Assembly (NCBI GenBank): GCA_033855775.1
Contig: JAWVFT010000072.1
Location: 1-22,677 of the forward strand
Length of the DNA: 22,677 nucleotides
Direction: 5' to 3'
DNA from: DASVTR01 sp033855775
GTDB taxonomy: Bacteria; Acidobacteriota; Blastocatellia; Pyrinomonadales; Pyrinomonadaceae
The notes beneath the pieces are model-generated. The model did not search any database. It was not told where the DNA came from and saw nothing but the letters and a program-made list of their open reading frames with translations. The stretch's first letter is position 1, and each line of letters opens with the position of its first letter. A program made the translations under genes and the position numbers. Positions 1 through 8,175 of this stretch are shown one piece after another.

Positions 1-89
1 CGAAACGTATGGCTTTGGTCGCGGTGATAGCCGTCTTCAAGAGCGGCGCGCATTTTATCATCGAGAGTGATTTTGATGAATCTGCCCAT
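1..89 (-). CDS. IS630-like transposase, N-terminal fragment (runs off left edge)
   Basis: The minus strand from an ATG at 89 stays open to the window edge and gives 29 residues beginning MGRFIKITLDD and ending GYHRDQSHTF. From memory, the pattern 'KI-L--+-RAALE-GY----SHTFR' is typical of the first residues of IS630-type transposases, ahead of their helix-turn-helix. The rest of the protein would lie to the left of the window. No convincing ribosome binding site is visible upstream. If correct, it puts an insertion sequence next to the accessory region. With only 29 residues the family call is tentative; another winged-helix DNA-binding protein is possible. Confidence 0.5.
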   Translation of the reverse strand, partial: MGRFIKITLDDKMRAALEDGYHRDQSHTF

Positions 90-764
90 AATGCAGATAG
101 CTTACTATATTTTTGTCTCGGTACTTACTCTTAAAGAGAATCTTCTAAAGGACAAACGCGCCCGCGCGTGGTACAGGCTTCCAAATCTCTTTATTCCTTG
201 TTCAAGGTTCTTGAAATATCATTTATTTTTTTTGATCATTCTCACTATTCGTTCGTTGATTTAAGCACTCTGAACCGGGCACGCCGGATGCAGATGCCAC
301 TTGTCAAGCGATAGCCAACGCGCAATTTTCTTCCATGCGCTTGTTTCGCGTCGTGACTTTATATGTGTTGTGGAAAGTACACACATTCAATCGCACCTGC
401 CCTCTACAGTAGACACCTCGCAACCGGACCATGTACGGCGAACCTTTGTTTCCCGTATAGCGAACCTCTGTTTCCCGCATAAAAGAGATAAATGAGAGTG
501 GCGCTTTGATTGGCATGAGTCTTGCGGGCTTTACAAGTAGAACACCTCGATTTTCACTGATGATATTTTCCCGTTGGCTCGCGTCCTCATTCCTTAAGGG
601 CTTTATGGAAGTCTCAAACATGGGTGACAGCGTTCGCCTGGTCAATATATAGGAAAAGAAAACACCAGCCAGCAAACAGGATTTGACTCCTCTCTGAGCG
701 CCATACGAGACAGCCTCGCGTGCGTCCCAATGAGCTTTGGATGATCGAACTGAGAAAATCAATT
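90..764. other. Long AT-richer gap with no convincing gene
   Basis: Open frames exist here (for example 304-762 on the minus strand), but none shows a recognisable domain or a good ribosome binding site. The stretch holds a two-copy 22-bp tandem repeat (438-481) and lies between a transposase fragment and the secreted-protein gene. It looks like mobile-element debris plus the upstream region of the next gene. I see no RNA gene in it. Confidence 0.5.
438..481. repeat. 22-bp direct tandem repeat, two copies
   Basis: Two adjacent 22-bp units (438-459 and 460-481), of the form GCGAACCTYTGTTTCCCGYATA, differ at two positions. Their size and arrangement are like transposase-binding sites at the end of an insertion sequence, for example IS21-type ends, but no matching transposase is in the window. 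The substring TTGTTTCCCG also occurs at 9181-9190, in the repeat array upstream of the peptide cluster. Confidence 0.6.
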
Positions 765-1550
765 ATGAAACCGTCAACACACTCCACTCCACTCCTGAGA
801 GCGATGAATATCTTCGTCGCCTTTGTCCTCGTCCTATCATTCTCATCTTCCGCATACTGCGGCGACCGCGAGATCGGCGGCTATGTTGACAGGGCTGAAG
901 ACCGCTTCGTGCGTAACGTCTGGAATTTTATCAAGAACTTTCAGGGGCAGCAGAACATCGGATCACACCGTTACCAAGAAGTCCAATATTTCTGGGGCGA
1001 GCCATTCGAGTTTGATTCGAGTCATCAGAATTTTGTAGACAAGATGGACCTCGCTTACGTGGCCGCACATGGAAGCGCCTACTACGTGCAGACTAACCAG
1101 AGCACTTCAGACGGAGTTGATTTGAGAAATTGCCCGGCATACGGCGACCTTGCCAACGGCGGTGATCTGGAGTTCATGATTATCGAGTCATGCAACACGG
1201 TGGCTTCCGCGCCCGAAGCTCCCGCTGGCGGCGACTGGTGGACTCCCATGACTTCTATTTTTCAAGGTCTTCATCAACTGGTTGGGTTTCGCACTCTCAG
1301 TTATTCAGACAACGGCATCCCGAACCGTTATGCCAACAAGCTTAAAGCCAACGGAAGCGTCTGGCGATCATGGTTCGATACCGTCAATGAAGAGAGACAG
1401 TATTCCAGTACTGTCGCGCCGGACGGCGCTCCTTACCCCGGTTATGCCAGCGCCATTATGTACACCACTACGGAAAATGACCGCCTGGGCGATTATGCAG
1501 CGGACCCCGGAGGTGGGGCTGCGAACATGAAAACCTGGTGGCAGTATTAA
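765..1550 (+). CDS. Secreted DUF6345-like protein with a possible His/Cys dyad
   Basis: A 261-residue protein if started at the ATG at 765; ATG 804 (248 residues) is also possible and neither has a strong ribosome binding site. The first 33 residues form a signal peptide: basic start, hydrophobic run FVAFVLVLSFSSSA, then CGD. The mature part resembles DUF6345 proteins. It has a 'DLAYVAAHGS' strand followed by 'FMIIESCNT', a spacing that recalls the His-Gly and Cys motifs of caspase-like (clan CD) peptidases (His102 and Cys143 from the 765 start). It is followed, 39 bases on, by a lipoprotein that looks like the N-terminal half of fused DUF6345 proteins elsewhere. A peptidase activity is inference only; the protein may be a non-enzymatic surface protein. 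Confidence 0.7.
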   Translation: MKPSTHSTPLLRAMNIFVAFVLVLSFSSSAYCGDREIGGYVDRAEDRFVRNVWNFIKNFQGQQNIGSHRYQEVQYFWGEPFEFDSSHQNFVDKMDLAYVAAHGSAYYVQTNQSTSDGVDLRNCPAYGDLANGGDLEFMIIESCNTVASAPEAPAGGDWWTPMTSIFQGLHQLVGFRTLSYSDNGIPNRYANKLKANGSVWRSWFDTVNEERQYSSTVAPDGAPYPGYASAIMYTTTENDRLGDYAADPGGGAANMKTWWQY

Positions 1551-1589
1551 TAGCTTTGTCCCAAACACTCTCAACTTGAGGATACTTGG

Positions 1590-2591
1590 ATGAAAAAAAC
1601 ATTATTGCTCTTGATGGGGTTAACCATCACCCTGCTCATGTCCTCCTGTAGTTCGTGTGGACGCACAACGGAGCCACCAGCGTCGAAAGAGACCGTCTAT
1701 GTCTACACGTTTGAAAGCCCCGCCGCCGCGAGTCCAGACGATTCAAAAAAACTGATCGAGAAATTCCTGGGCACGAGCAATGTCGGTGACTTATACAAAT
1801 CGGATGAGAACACTGTTTATTACGTTTCAAAGGATGATGTCAGCGAAACGTTTGAACATGATCTGAACAATGGAAACATCACTTACAACAAAAGCATGAA
1901 GAAGTATATGGGCGACTTTGTGCCCCAATTGCCCAGTCGAGAAGAGGCCATTAAGATGGCTGAAGAATTCTTGAATAAGAACGCTTTGCAGCCCGGGAAC
2001 ATGGGTGAACTGAGGCTGGCACACTTCGGCGGGCTTCGTGCTAGCAGCGTGATAGACGGCAAGAAGGCTGGACCCGTGATTGACGAATTAGTGGCCCTCA
2101 CCTACGGTCGCACGATTGACAACATGCCCGTCATGGGACCCGGCTCGAAGATCGTGGTGAACATCGGAGATAAGGGCGAAGTGATGGGACTCATACGTCG
2201 TTGGCGAGAGTTAAGCGCCGGTTCCAAAAAGCAAGTCCAGCCGGAGGAGATGATTTCCCAGCGGGAAGCCGAAGAAATGGCGAGACGACAAATCATGTCC
2301 GAGTATGGCGAAAAGACTCCGTATCAAATCATCGGCTCAAGTAAGGCATACTACGACAACAATGGGAAAATACTGCAACCGGTCTACATCTTTGAAACGA
2401 CCATCAACATCCCGTCAAGAGAGCAGAACATTAAACCCATCAATTACCTATGCGTGATACCCATGTTGAAAAATTCTCCTGAGCCTCTCAACCTTACTGC
2501 CATTGATCCGAGAGCAAAGGAAGCTATCAAGAGTATCAAGCAGGGAGAAGTAGTCCCAGACCAAAATAGGGACAAAAAAATTGACGAGTGA
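1590..2591 (+). CDS. Lipoprotein with PepSY/YcdB-like region
   Basis: A 333-residue protein with a lipoprotein signal peptide: MKKTLLLLMGLTITLLMSSC, with Cys20 as the likely lipidated residue. GAGGA lies 8 bases before the ATG and supports this start. Two repeated alpha/beta units are suggested, around residues 95-210 and 220-310. The first contains 'YGRTIDNMPVMGPGSK' followed by a 'GEVMGLIRRWREL' segment, typical of PepSY/YcdB-type inhibitory or binding domains ('R-hydrophobic-G-P-V-x-GPG ... WR'). The tail is Lys/Glu/Asp-rich. It is probably co-transcribed with the DUF6345-like gene 39 bases upstream and acts with it at the cell surface. A specific ligand or substrate cannot be named. Confidence 0.65.
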   Translation: MKKTLLLLMGLTITLLMSSCSSCGRTTEPPASKETVYVYTFESPAAASPDDSKKLIEKFLGTSNVGDLYKSDENTVYYVSKDDVSETFEHDLNNGNITYNKSMKKYMGDFVPQLPSREEAIKMAEEFLNKNALQPGNMGELRLAHFGGLRASSVIDGKKAGPVIDELVALTYGRTIDNMPVMGPGSKIVVNIGDKGEVMGLIRRWRELSAGSKKQVQPEEMISQREAEEMARRQIMSEYGEKTPYQIIGSSKAYYDNNGKILQPVYIFETTINIPSREQNIKPINYLCVIPMLKNSPEPLNLTAIDPRAKEAIKSIKQGEVVPDQNRDKKIDE

Positions 2592-2704
2592 TGAAAGCAT
2601 AAAACTAACTAACGTCAACTTGAGGCGCAGATCATGAATGTTTTGCCGGTGTTTCAATCGTCCGGCCCGGACAATGGTTAAAATTATTTTTGACTGCGGA
2701 CATT

Positions 2705-2729
2705 TTCAGGTAAGGACTTTATCATTCGT
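2705..2729. repeat. Boundary copy of the 25-bp motif found at 8985-9192
   Basis: The 25 bases here match 9107-9131 at 22 positions (core GGTAAGGACTTTATCATTCG). The copy begins one base before the complement of the glycosyltransferase stop codon and covers its last codons. It therefore lies exactly at the downstream end of the peptide cluster, while the related array lies just upstream of the cluster. I found only one copy at this end. Confidence 0.6.
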
Positions 2730-3941
2730 ATATAGTACTCGCTTGAAAAAATTAATATATTGCGGCGCTACCGCCTCAGGTAGATATCGCTTGCCAGACT
2801 CGCGCGCTCGCGCACATGCAAATTCATAAGCCTTTTCATCGCGGTATAATTCTACGATTACATCGATCCACTGTCGCACGGCAGCGGCATCGACGGGGCA
2901 GCGAGTCTGTAGCGTTAAGCTTAACGGGAGCGAGAGGATTAAACCACCACCAGCACAGTTTTCAGGAAGGCCACCGCGGTCACTCGCAATCACCGGAATG
3001 CCGTTTACAAGCGCCTCCGCAACCACGCGCGCAGAAGCCTCTTCCGCAACAGAAGGGACGAGGAGCAGGCGAGTTTGAGTATAGATGTCGCGGGGAAGCC
3101 GCGTGCTTGGTCGCATTATCAGGCTCTGATGGCGACGAAGGTCGAACCCTGCGACGAACCCCGATTGGACCAACAGGCGGTTGCTGGCACGAGACTGAAT
3201 TACTTCGAAGGGGATTTCCGGGAAACGCGTCCCTAGTTCCTCAGCGAGCCGCGCGACGAACATGACTCCTTTTCCGATAGACGGATTGATCATTGTTGCA
3301 CGACTGGGTTTGCGCTCAGGCACAAAAACATCTTCAAGATGCAAAGGAGTGGGGAGCGGTGTGCTACAAAGATTACTCTTTTCACTATAGCGTGTTGAGA
3401 GAAATTCACTTGAGGTAAGGACGAAGTCAACGTGGTCGAAAAAACCGCGCGAAAAATAGCCCAGATTGAACAGCGCAAAAACAACGCGGCAGCCAAGGGA
3501 GCGAGCGCGGCGCTGCCGCCGAACATCGCCCTCTTGCCCGCCATACGTGAGCAGAATTTGCGGGCGGAATGTGGCTAGTTCCTCATCGAACAGCAGGTCG
3601 AATTTAGAGCCATAACTTTCCTGCCAATTCGACAGTTCGCTCTCATTAGTGTCAAGTAACATGTGCTCAATCCCACGATGAGCATATTGTAGGATTGTTG
3701 CCCCGTCTCTCTCTGTGGTGAGATTAATATCAAGACCGCCATCGGCGAGTACCCGGCGCACATTCAGTAGATCATCTCCCTCACTGGCGGTTGTCGCCAG
3801 GGAGTGGACAACGAACCCGGCTGCGGCCAGCATTTCGCAGATCGTGGTCGCTGTTCGTGCCGCGCCGCTCGACGGATCATGCGGGAATTGTGGAAGCGCC
3901 AGCAGCACACGAGGGCCTGTTTTTAAGTTCTCAACGCCCAC
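2706..3941 (-). CDS. GT4-type glycosyltransferase of the peptide cluster
   Basis: A 411-residue GT-B-fold glycosyltransferase. It starts at a GTG (3941), overlaps the stop of the synthetase gene by 19 bases and has GAGG upstream, so it is translationally coupled. The N-terminal half has the Gly-rich donor/acceptor loop region 'PQFPHDPSSGAAR' (residues 18-29). The C-terminal half has 'NPSIGKGVMFVARL' (219-232) and the retaining-GT4 signature with Glu301 and Glu309 (E-x7-E) before 'GIPVIASDRGGLPE'. The family transfers a sugar from an activated nucleotide donor. Its position as last gene of the cluster suggests that it glycosylates the modified peptide, but a role in surface polysaccharide synthesis cannot be excluded. 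Its last codons lie inside a repeat shared with the other cluster boundary. Confidence 0.85.
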   Translation of the reverse strand: MGVENLKTGPRVLLALPQFPHDPSSGAARTATTICEMLAAAGFVVHSLATTASEGDDLLNVRRVLADGGLDINLTTERDGATILQYAHRGIEHMLLDTNESELSNWQESYGSKFDLLFDEELATFRPQILLTYGGQEGDVRRQRRARSLGCRVVFALFNLGYFSRGFFDHVDFVLTSSEFLSTRYSEKSNLCSTPLPTPLHLEDVFVPERKPSRATMINPSIGKGVMFVARLAEELGTRFPEIPFEVIQSRASNRLLVQSGFVAGFDLRRHQSLIMRPSTRLPRDIYTQTRLLLVPSVAEEASARVVAEALVNGIPVIASDRGGLPENCAGGGLILSLPLSLTLQTRCPVDAAAVRQWIDVIVELYRDEKAYEFACARARESGKRYLPEAVAPQYINFFKRVLYTNDKVLT

Positions 3942-6307
3942 TGTTCAGCCTCAAACATTGGCGTGCAGGAAAGCTCAGGCAGCAACATCTCCGCTGCCAG
4001 CAGCGCGATTCCTATATCCCCCTTATAGAGACTGGCCCTCCTCTCCGTGCGATGCGCGAGGAGTGCCGCGCGTTCGCAGAGCGTTTCAGAGCGGTTGAGC
4101 CATACCGGATTTCCTGTGTGCCGGTACAGGCTCAACAAAGCGTAACCTTGGCCGGTATAGCCACAACACAGGCTTCCGTTCATAGGCTTGCGAGAATCGA
4201 GTGATTCCCAGATATGATTTGCGGCTCCTTCAGCCAAGCGAAGGAAAGACTCATCTGCCATAATGCTATGGGCCAACGTCCAGAGCAGCACATAACCTGC
4301 GCTGCCGTGGCACCATCCCGTGCGAGGAGAACGGTCATTGGCGGATTCTCCTATCCGTAATGGCCATGCAACGCTTGGACTACTCCATTTCGCAAGGTTT
4401 GCAAGTTCATCCAATTTCTCCCGGATTCCGGCTAACTCCGTTCGAGTAGCCACGCTCCAACGCAGTACTGCATAAAGGATGCCAGCCCAACCGTGCGCGA
4501 GACCAAGCCAAGGAACTGTTCGAGCCTTCTGCACCTGCTCGTCCGCAATGCGGTCCCAGATAAAGTTGAATGTTCGCTCGCCCAGTTCGTATAAAGAATG
4601 GCGATCCACGTACACATGATCAGGCAGCGCCTCGAACAGTGACGCACACCCGATTAAGATACCTGAATAACCCAGCGTGAGATCAAGGTTGTCCCAGGAT
4701 GGCTCACAGGCAGCAAGAAATCTCTGAACTGCCCTGTTAGCTGTATACAGATCACCCATCGCATGGCTGATGAGAGCCTGTACGCATTGCACGCCGGTTT
4801 CACTGTGATACAGCGAGAAAGGCCCGACGATCTCCTCCGTGATACCAATCTCATTGCTATGGAATGCGCCCGGCTGCGCCGCGTTCTCTCTGGACCAAGA
4901 AGACCATAGATCGGCTGTTGCTAGGAGTTCCGGGTCGTCGCGCAGGCAAGCTAGCCGGTAAAAGAAATAAGCCAAGCCACTCGCGCCGTAATTAATCGAG
5001 CATCTCGGCTCATCCAACAGTTCGGTGCGGATGCGAGCGCCAGATCGTCCAAATTGTTGTAGAACGTTCTCAAGCAATTGGCGCGCTGCTGAAGGGCAAC
5101 TGTGGCGCCGCTGCCTGAATTCGGCAGCCCGCGCAAACTCCTCTGCGAATTCAGATACGGAGCCAAATCGGCTGGATGGCTCTTTGCTAAGCGCCTTGGC
5201 GAGGACTTGCTCCAACATTGCCCAGGGCTCATTCCCGGAAGCAGAAAAGGGGCGTGGACTCTCTTCTATGATTTGCCGGAGCCAGCTTTCTCTTTCAAGA
5301 CTGAAATTTAGATAGTGGACGCCGGTCAGGAAAAAATAGCAGAGTGCGGCAAGCGCGTATTGCTCAGAGGCTGGGGTTGCGGGCGGCGGCAACTCCCATT
5401 GCTTGAGTGCCTGACAATACTCGGGTTCCATATATTCCGGGAGGCCGCCGCGCCCATCAGGCGGCAGATGGAACGACTCGTCCGAACACCAACTGAGGCC
5501 GAAGTCGAGCAGCGTGACCGAGCCACCCTCACCGATGCAAACGTTGCCCGGATGTATGTCTCCATGAATCAATCCGCGCGCGTGCAATAGCGCATAGGCT
5601 TTCAGGATGCGGACGCATAATTGGGTAAGACCGGAAGCATGTTGTAATCCAAGCGGGCTGCGAAGTGTTCGCGCAGTACCTGCGGCATCCGCACCAGCAC
5701 ACCACGTTGTGACCAAATAAGCTCGGCCTTCGAACAGCCCTCTCGAAATCAAGATTGGTGAGTAGCGGCCATCCAAAATCCCAAGGATCGCCGCTTCGCG
5801 TTCAAGCATTCTTCTAGATTTCTCTCGCGCTCCGGGACGCAGGATTTTTAGGGCCAGTTCACGTTGCGCGTGGTCCGCAACTTTGTAAACCTCAACATCC
5901 TCGAAGATGTGAACACAAGAGATCACTCTACAATCAACAACACTACTTGAATCAGCCAAAGTTGGCTGAATCTCATTTGCTTGAGTCGAGCCTGAGATGA
6001 CGAGCAATCGCAAGTGGCGCATTCGCTCGATGAGCGATAGCACACTATCCAGTGTCTGCTCCGGGTCGGATGCTGTAAGCTGACTATAGCTTATCACCGC
6101 TTCCACTACCGTCTTTGGAGAGCGAAATTGCTTAAGAAATGCGGCAGCCTCTGAGTTTACGACCAGAGAGCGCCCGCGCGAGCGTGGGCGGCTGATGAGA
6201 TAATCGCCTAAGCTATAGCTCAAGCGTTCCTTCAACTCCGGCTCCAGAGCATCGACTGGCACGAGCAGAGCGCCTAATGGCAAGATTAGAACATCATTCG
6301 CCTTCAT
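3923..6307 (-). CDS. Lanthionine synthetase-like fusion: RRE-like domain, kinase, LanC cyclase
   Basis: A 794-residue cytosolic protein. I chose the ATG at 6307 because it forms an ATGA overlap with the stop of the preceding gene and has AGGGA upstream; an in-frame ATG at 6346 is less likely. Residues about 30-105 look like a PqqD/RRE winged helix that binds a leader peptide. Residues about 125-385 are a Ser/Thr kinase with Lys154, HGDIHPGN (Asp250) and DFG (Asp268). Residues about 430-780 are a LanC cyclase with repeated Gly motifs, Asp541, His605 (GLAHGWAG) and zinc ligands Cys666 (GWCHG), Cys714 and Cys715 (LCCG). The usual third ligand His is replaced by Cys, as in ProcM-type enzymes. Class III/IV enzymes have a lyase domain at the N-terminus; here it is absent and the upstream gene probably supplies it. 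Inferred role: phosphorylate Ser/Thr of the peptides and close thioether rings. Confidence 0.85.
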   Translation of the reverse strand: MKANDVLILPLGALLVPVDALEPELKERLSYSLGDYLISRPRSRGRSLVVNSEAAAFLKQFRSPKTVVEAVISYSQLTASDPEQTLDSVLSLIERMRHLRLLVISGSTQANEIQPTLADSSSVVDCRVISCVHIFEDVEVYKVADHAQRELALKILRPGAREKSRRMLEREAAILGILDGRYSPILISRGLFEGRAYLVTTWCAGADAAGTARTLRSPLGLQHASGLTQLCVRILKAYALLHARGLIHGDIHPGNVCIGEGGSVTLLDFGLSWCSDESFHLPPDGRGGLPEYMEPEYCQALKQWELPPPATPASEQYALAALCYFFLTGVHYLNFSLERESWLRQIIEESPRPFSASGNEPWAMLEQVLAKALSKEPSSRFGSVSEFAEEFARAAEFRQRRHSCPSAARQLLENVLQQFGRSGARIRTELLDEPRCSINYGASGLAYFFYRLACLRDDPELLATADLWSSWSRENAAQPGAFHSNEIGITEEIVGPFSLYHSETGVQCVQALISHAMGDLYTANRAVQRFLAACEPSWDNLDLTLGYSGILIGCASLFEALPDHVYVDRHSLYELGERTFNFIWDRIADEQVQKARTVPWLGLAHGWAGILYAVLRWSVATRTELAGIREKLDELANLAKWSSPSVAWPLRIGESANDRSPRTGWCHGSAGYVLLWTLAHSIMADESFLRLAEGAANHIWESLDSRKPMNGSLCCGYTGQGYALLSLYRHTGNPVWLNRSETLCERAALLAHRTERRASLYKGDIGIALLAAEMLLPELSCTPMFEAEQWALRT

Positions 6308-7524
6308 CTTTTTGTCCCTGCCCACTCGACATTCGCAGGCGTCCATGTGCTGATGTTGACGCCTTCAATGTTTACCCGCTGTAACGCAAATTGCCAAGGT
6401 TCTAGTTCGGCGTTGGGCGGCGACTCCTTAGCCGCCAGTAGCGCAACCGCTAAACGATCTGTCACCCAGCGCCGCCAGCTTGTCCCTTGCCACGACGAGA
6501 GCCTTTCACATTTGGGCGGGTCCATCCCCCAGGACACCAGTCCTTCGGCATCAATGTTGGCGGTGAATGGTACACCATGTGCTCGAACACCATTTAAATT
6601 TGAGAGCAATGTATCGCTAGTAACTTCTAGTTGCTCCAGTGTCGGGACATAGATGACGAATTTATCCGGTCGCAAGATTCCATATAAATCTCGCGCCAGC
6701 TTGAAGGCAGGCAAATCCAGTTCGGTCAGAATCGGCAGAACGATGCGTAAGGTCTCACGGAGGTCTTCGCACTGAGGACTGAGATATAGCTTGTACGGAG
6801 AACGCACGCGTGGGTGGCGGCGCGAACGCCAAGAAAGCCAGCCCGGATTGTCAGGAGAGGCATTGAGCAGCATCCACTCGCGATTGAGCAATCGTTGATT
6901 TACGCCTTCCGCTTCCAGTCCTAGATAATCGGCAAATTCCCGCCTAGTGTTGATCCGGCGTGTCCAGCGCGGAGAGGCAGGCATACGATTGTAGAAATAG
7001 AGCCGCGCCGAGAGCATCGGAGCATGCCCGCACTCTAAAGCCTGCCCGTACTGAAGAGCTTCAAGCGACAGCCGTGCGGGTCGGCTCTCGTCGTTCTTCT
7101 CCAGCGCACACGGTCCCATTATCTTCGCTGCCGAAGCGCCGGACACAAAGGCATCTCCAAGCTGCACTTCAAGCACAGAATCTAGCACCAAGCGAAGGAG
7201 CGTAGAGTTTCCCTGTGAGAATTCTTTCTGCGTCTCTGTCGACAAGAAACCGGGTGAGCGTAGTGACTCAAGCAGGAGAGCGGTGTTTCGACAGACTGCT
7301 TTAACTGATAGACCGGGCGCGGACGGCACCAGTATACCGCAAATTTCAGGATCGCCATCTATTGTGCCGAGGAGCCTCCGATCTTCTTCAGTTAGCTGAT
7401 CAAAGGAACTGAACCGATAAGCAGGATTAAAACGAAACTTGCGACCGAGCAGGTCTTGAATCGCATTCGAGTGAGCCGAACCATCATTGGGATCGGCAAA
7501 AGTTATGTGGGGCAAAGCGTTCAT
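6304..7524 (-). CDS. Putative HopA1-like phospho-Ser/Thr lyase partner
   Basis: A 406-residue protein with no signal peptide or membrane segment. The C-terminal two thirds carry a pattern I associate with the HopA1-type lyases of class V lanthipeptide and thioamitide clusters: 'SARLYFYNR' (172-180), 'YKLYLSP' (244-250), 'FKLARD' then 'LRPDKFVIY' (274-292), 'VPFT' (318-321) and 'LVSWGMDPP' (329-337). Such proteins eliminate phosphate from phospho-Ser/Thr to give dehydroamino acids. Here it would do the step missing from the kinase-cyclase encoded next, with which it shares an ATGA stop/start overlap. The start ATG (7524) follows an in-frame stop closely, but the ribosome binding site is weak, so translation may depend on the upstream peptide transcript. 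The family assignment is by motif memory; it could be an unnamed family specific to these clusters. Confidence 0.6.
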   Translation of the reverse strand: MNALPHITFADPNDGSAHSNAIQDLLGRKFRFNPAYRFSSFDQLTEEDRRLLGTIDGDPEICGILVPSAPGLSVKAVCRNTALLLESLRSPGFLSTETQKEFSQGNSTLLRLVLDSVLEVQLGDAFVSGASAAKIMGPCALEKNDESRPARLSLEALQYGQALECGHAPMLSARLYFYNRMPASPRWTRRINTRREFADYLGLEAEGVNQRLLNREWMLLNASPDNPGWLSWRSRRHPRVRSPYKLYLSPQCEDLRETLRIVLPILTELDLPAFKLARDLYGILRPDKFVIYVPTLEQLEVTSDTLLSNLNGVRAHGVPFTANIDAEGLVSWGMDPPKCERLSSWQGTSWRRWVTDRLAVALLAAKESPPNAELEPWQFALQRVNIEGVNISTWTPANVEWAGTKR

Positions 7525-7695
7525 CAGCGAGCAGCACTATCTTGAGTGTCTCGACGCTACCGTCGGCCTCTGGCAGCCTTCACGAGCAGGGTCAGGGTTG
7601 GATTGACACGAATTTCTGCAAGCTGGCTGCATCTCATCACGCCGGATGCGTGGGCATTGAAACGAACGGTCGAGCCTTGATGCCTATCGTGCTGT

Positions 7696-8100
7696 CTATT
7701 TCGACCTTTGCTGGAACTTCACCTTTTGCTCTTGTAAATCGCGCAACGCACCAGCTATATGCTTTTCGAGAACTTCTATCTCTTCTAAGCTTTGTGGGCG
7801 CATCTGTTCCTCAAGGACATGAACCTTATTCTGAATCGGCACCTTCACGTTGCTTTTTGCCAGTCCATATATGAGTAATTGACGAAGCTCAAGTTGATAT
7901 GGCGGGTCGATGAAGTTGTACGGGCTAAGCTCGATAACCTCGCCGCTATCTAAACACTGCATACCGCATTCGGAAGTGCAGGAGCCGACCGTCGCGCTGC
8001 CTGCATCCGAACAGGCGGCACAGCCGCTTCCGCTCTCTGCGACTCCTGAACGCCCTCGCGGGACGACCGTGACGATGAGATCTTTGAATTTGAACGGCAT
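7696..8100 (-). CDS. Putative modified-peptide precursor B (Cys-rich, central core)
   Basis: A 134-residue protein starting at an ATG with AAGGAG 6 bases upstream. It is a close paralogue of the peptide encoded just upstream. In order: a basic-hydrophobic N-terminus MPFKFKDLIVTVVPRG (1-16); a Gly/Ser/Thr/Cys-rich segment (17-54) with Cys27, 30, 41, 45 and 49 and the shared motif CSDAGSATVGSCT; then a charged helical C-terminal half with 'DPPYQLELRQLL' and 'MRPQSLEEIE-LEK', probably coiled coil. The five Cys and many Ser/Thr suit thioether formation by the synthetase downstream. Unusually, the presumed core lies in the middle, with about 80 conserved residues after it. Being a substrate is inferred from context and composition. 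Confidence 0.7.
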   Translation of the reverse strand: MPFKFKDLIVTVVPRGRSGVAESGSGCAACSDAGSATVGSCTSECGMQCLDSGEVIELSPYNFIDPPYQLELRQLLIYGLAKSNVKVPIQNKVHVLEEQMRPQSLEEIEVLEKHIAGALRDLQEQKVKFQQRSK

Positions 8101-8175
8101 GGTAAACTCCTTATGATTGTCGCGGTGTTGATTATCACCTCTGCCGGAGCGTCACTTATTTCCACAATAGTTTAT

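Noticed and set aside
304..762. A 152-residue minus-strand open frame
   Set aside because: No recognisable domain, no good ribosome binding site, and it runs through the tandem repeat; probably chance.
2660..2672. Palindrome GTCCGGCCCGGAC between the lipoprotein and glycosyltransferase genes, as a terminator
   Set aside because: It has a one-base centre and no clean T-run directly after it, so a hairpin terminator is not supported.
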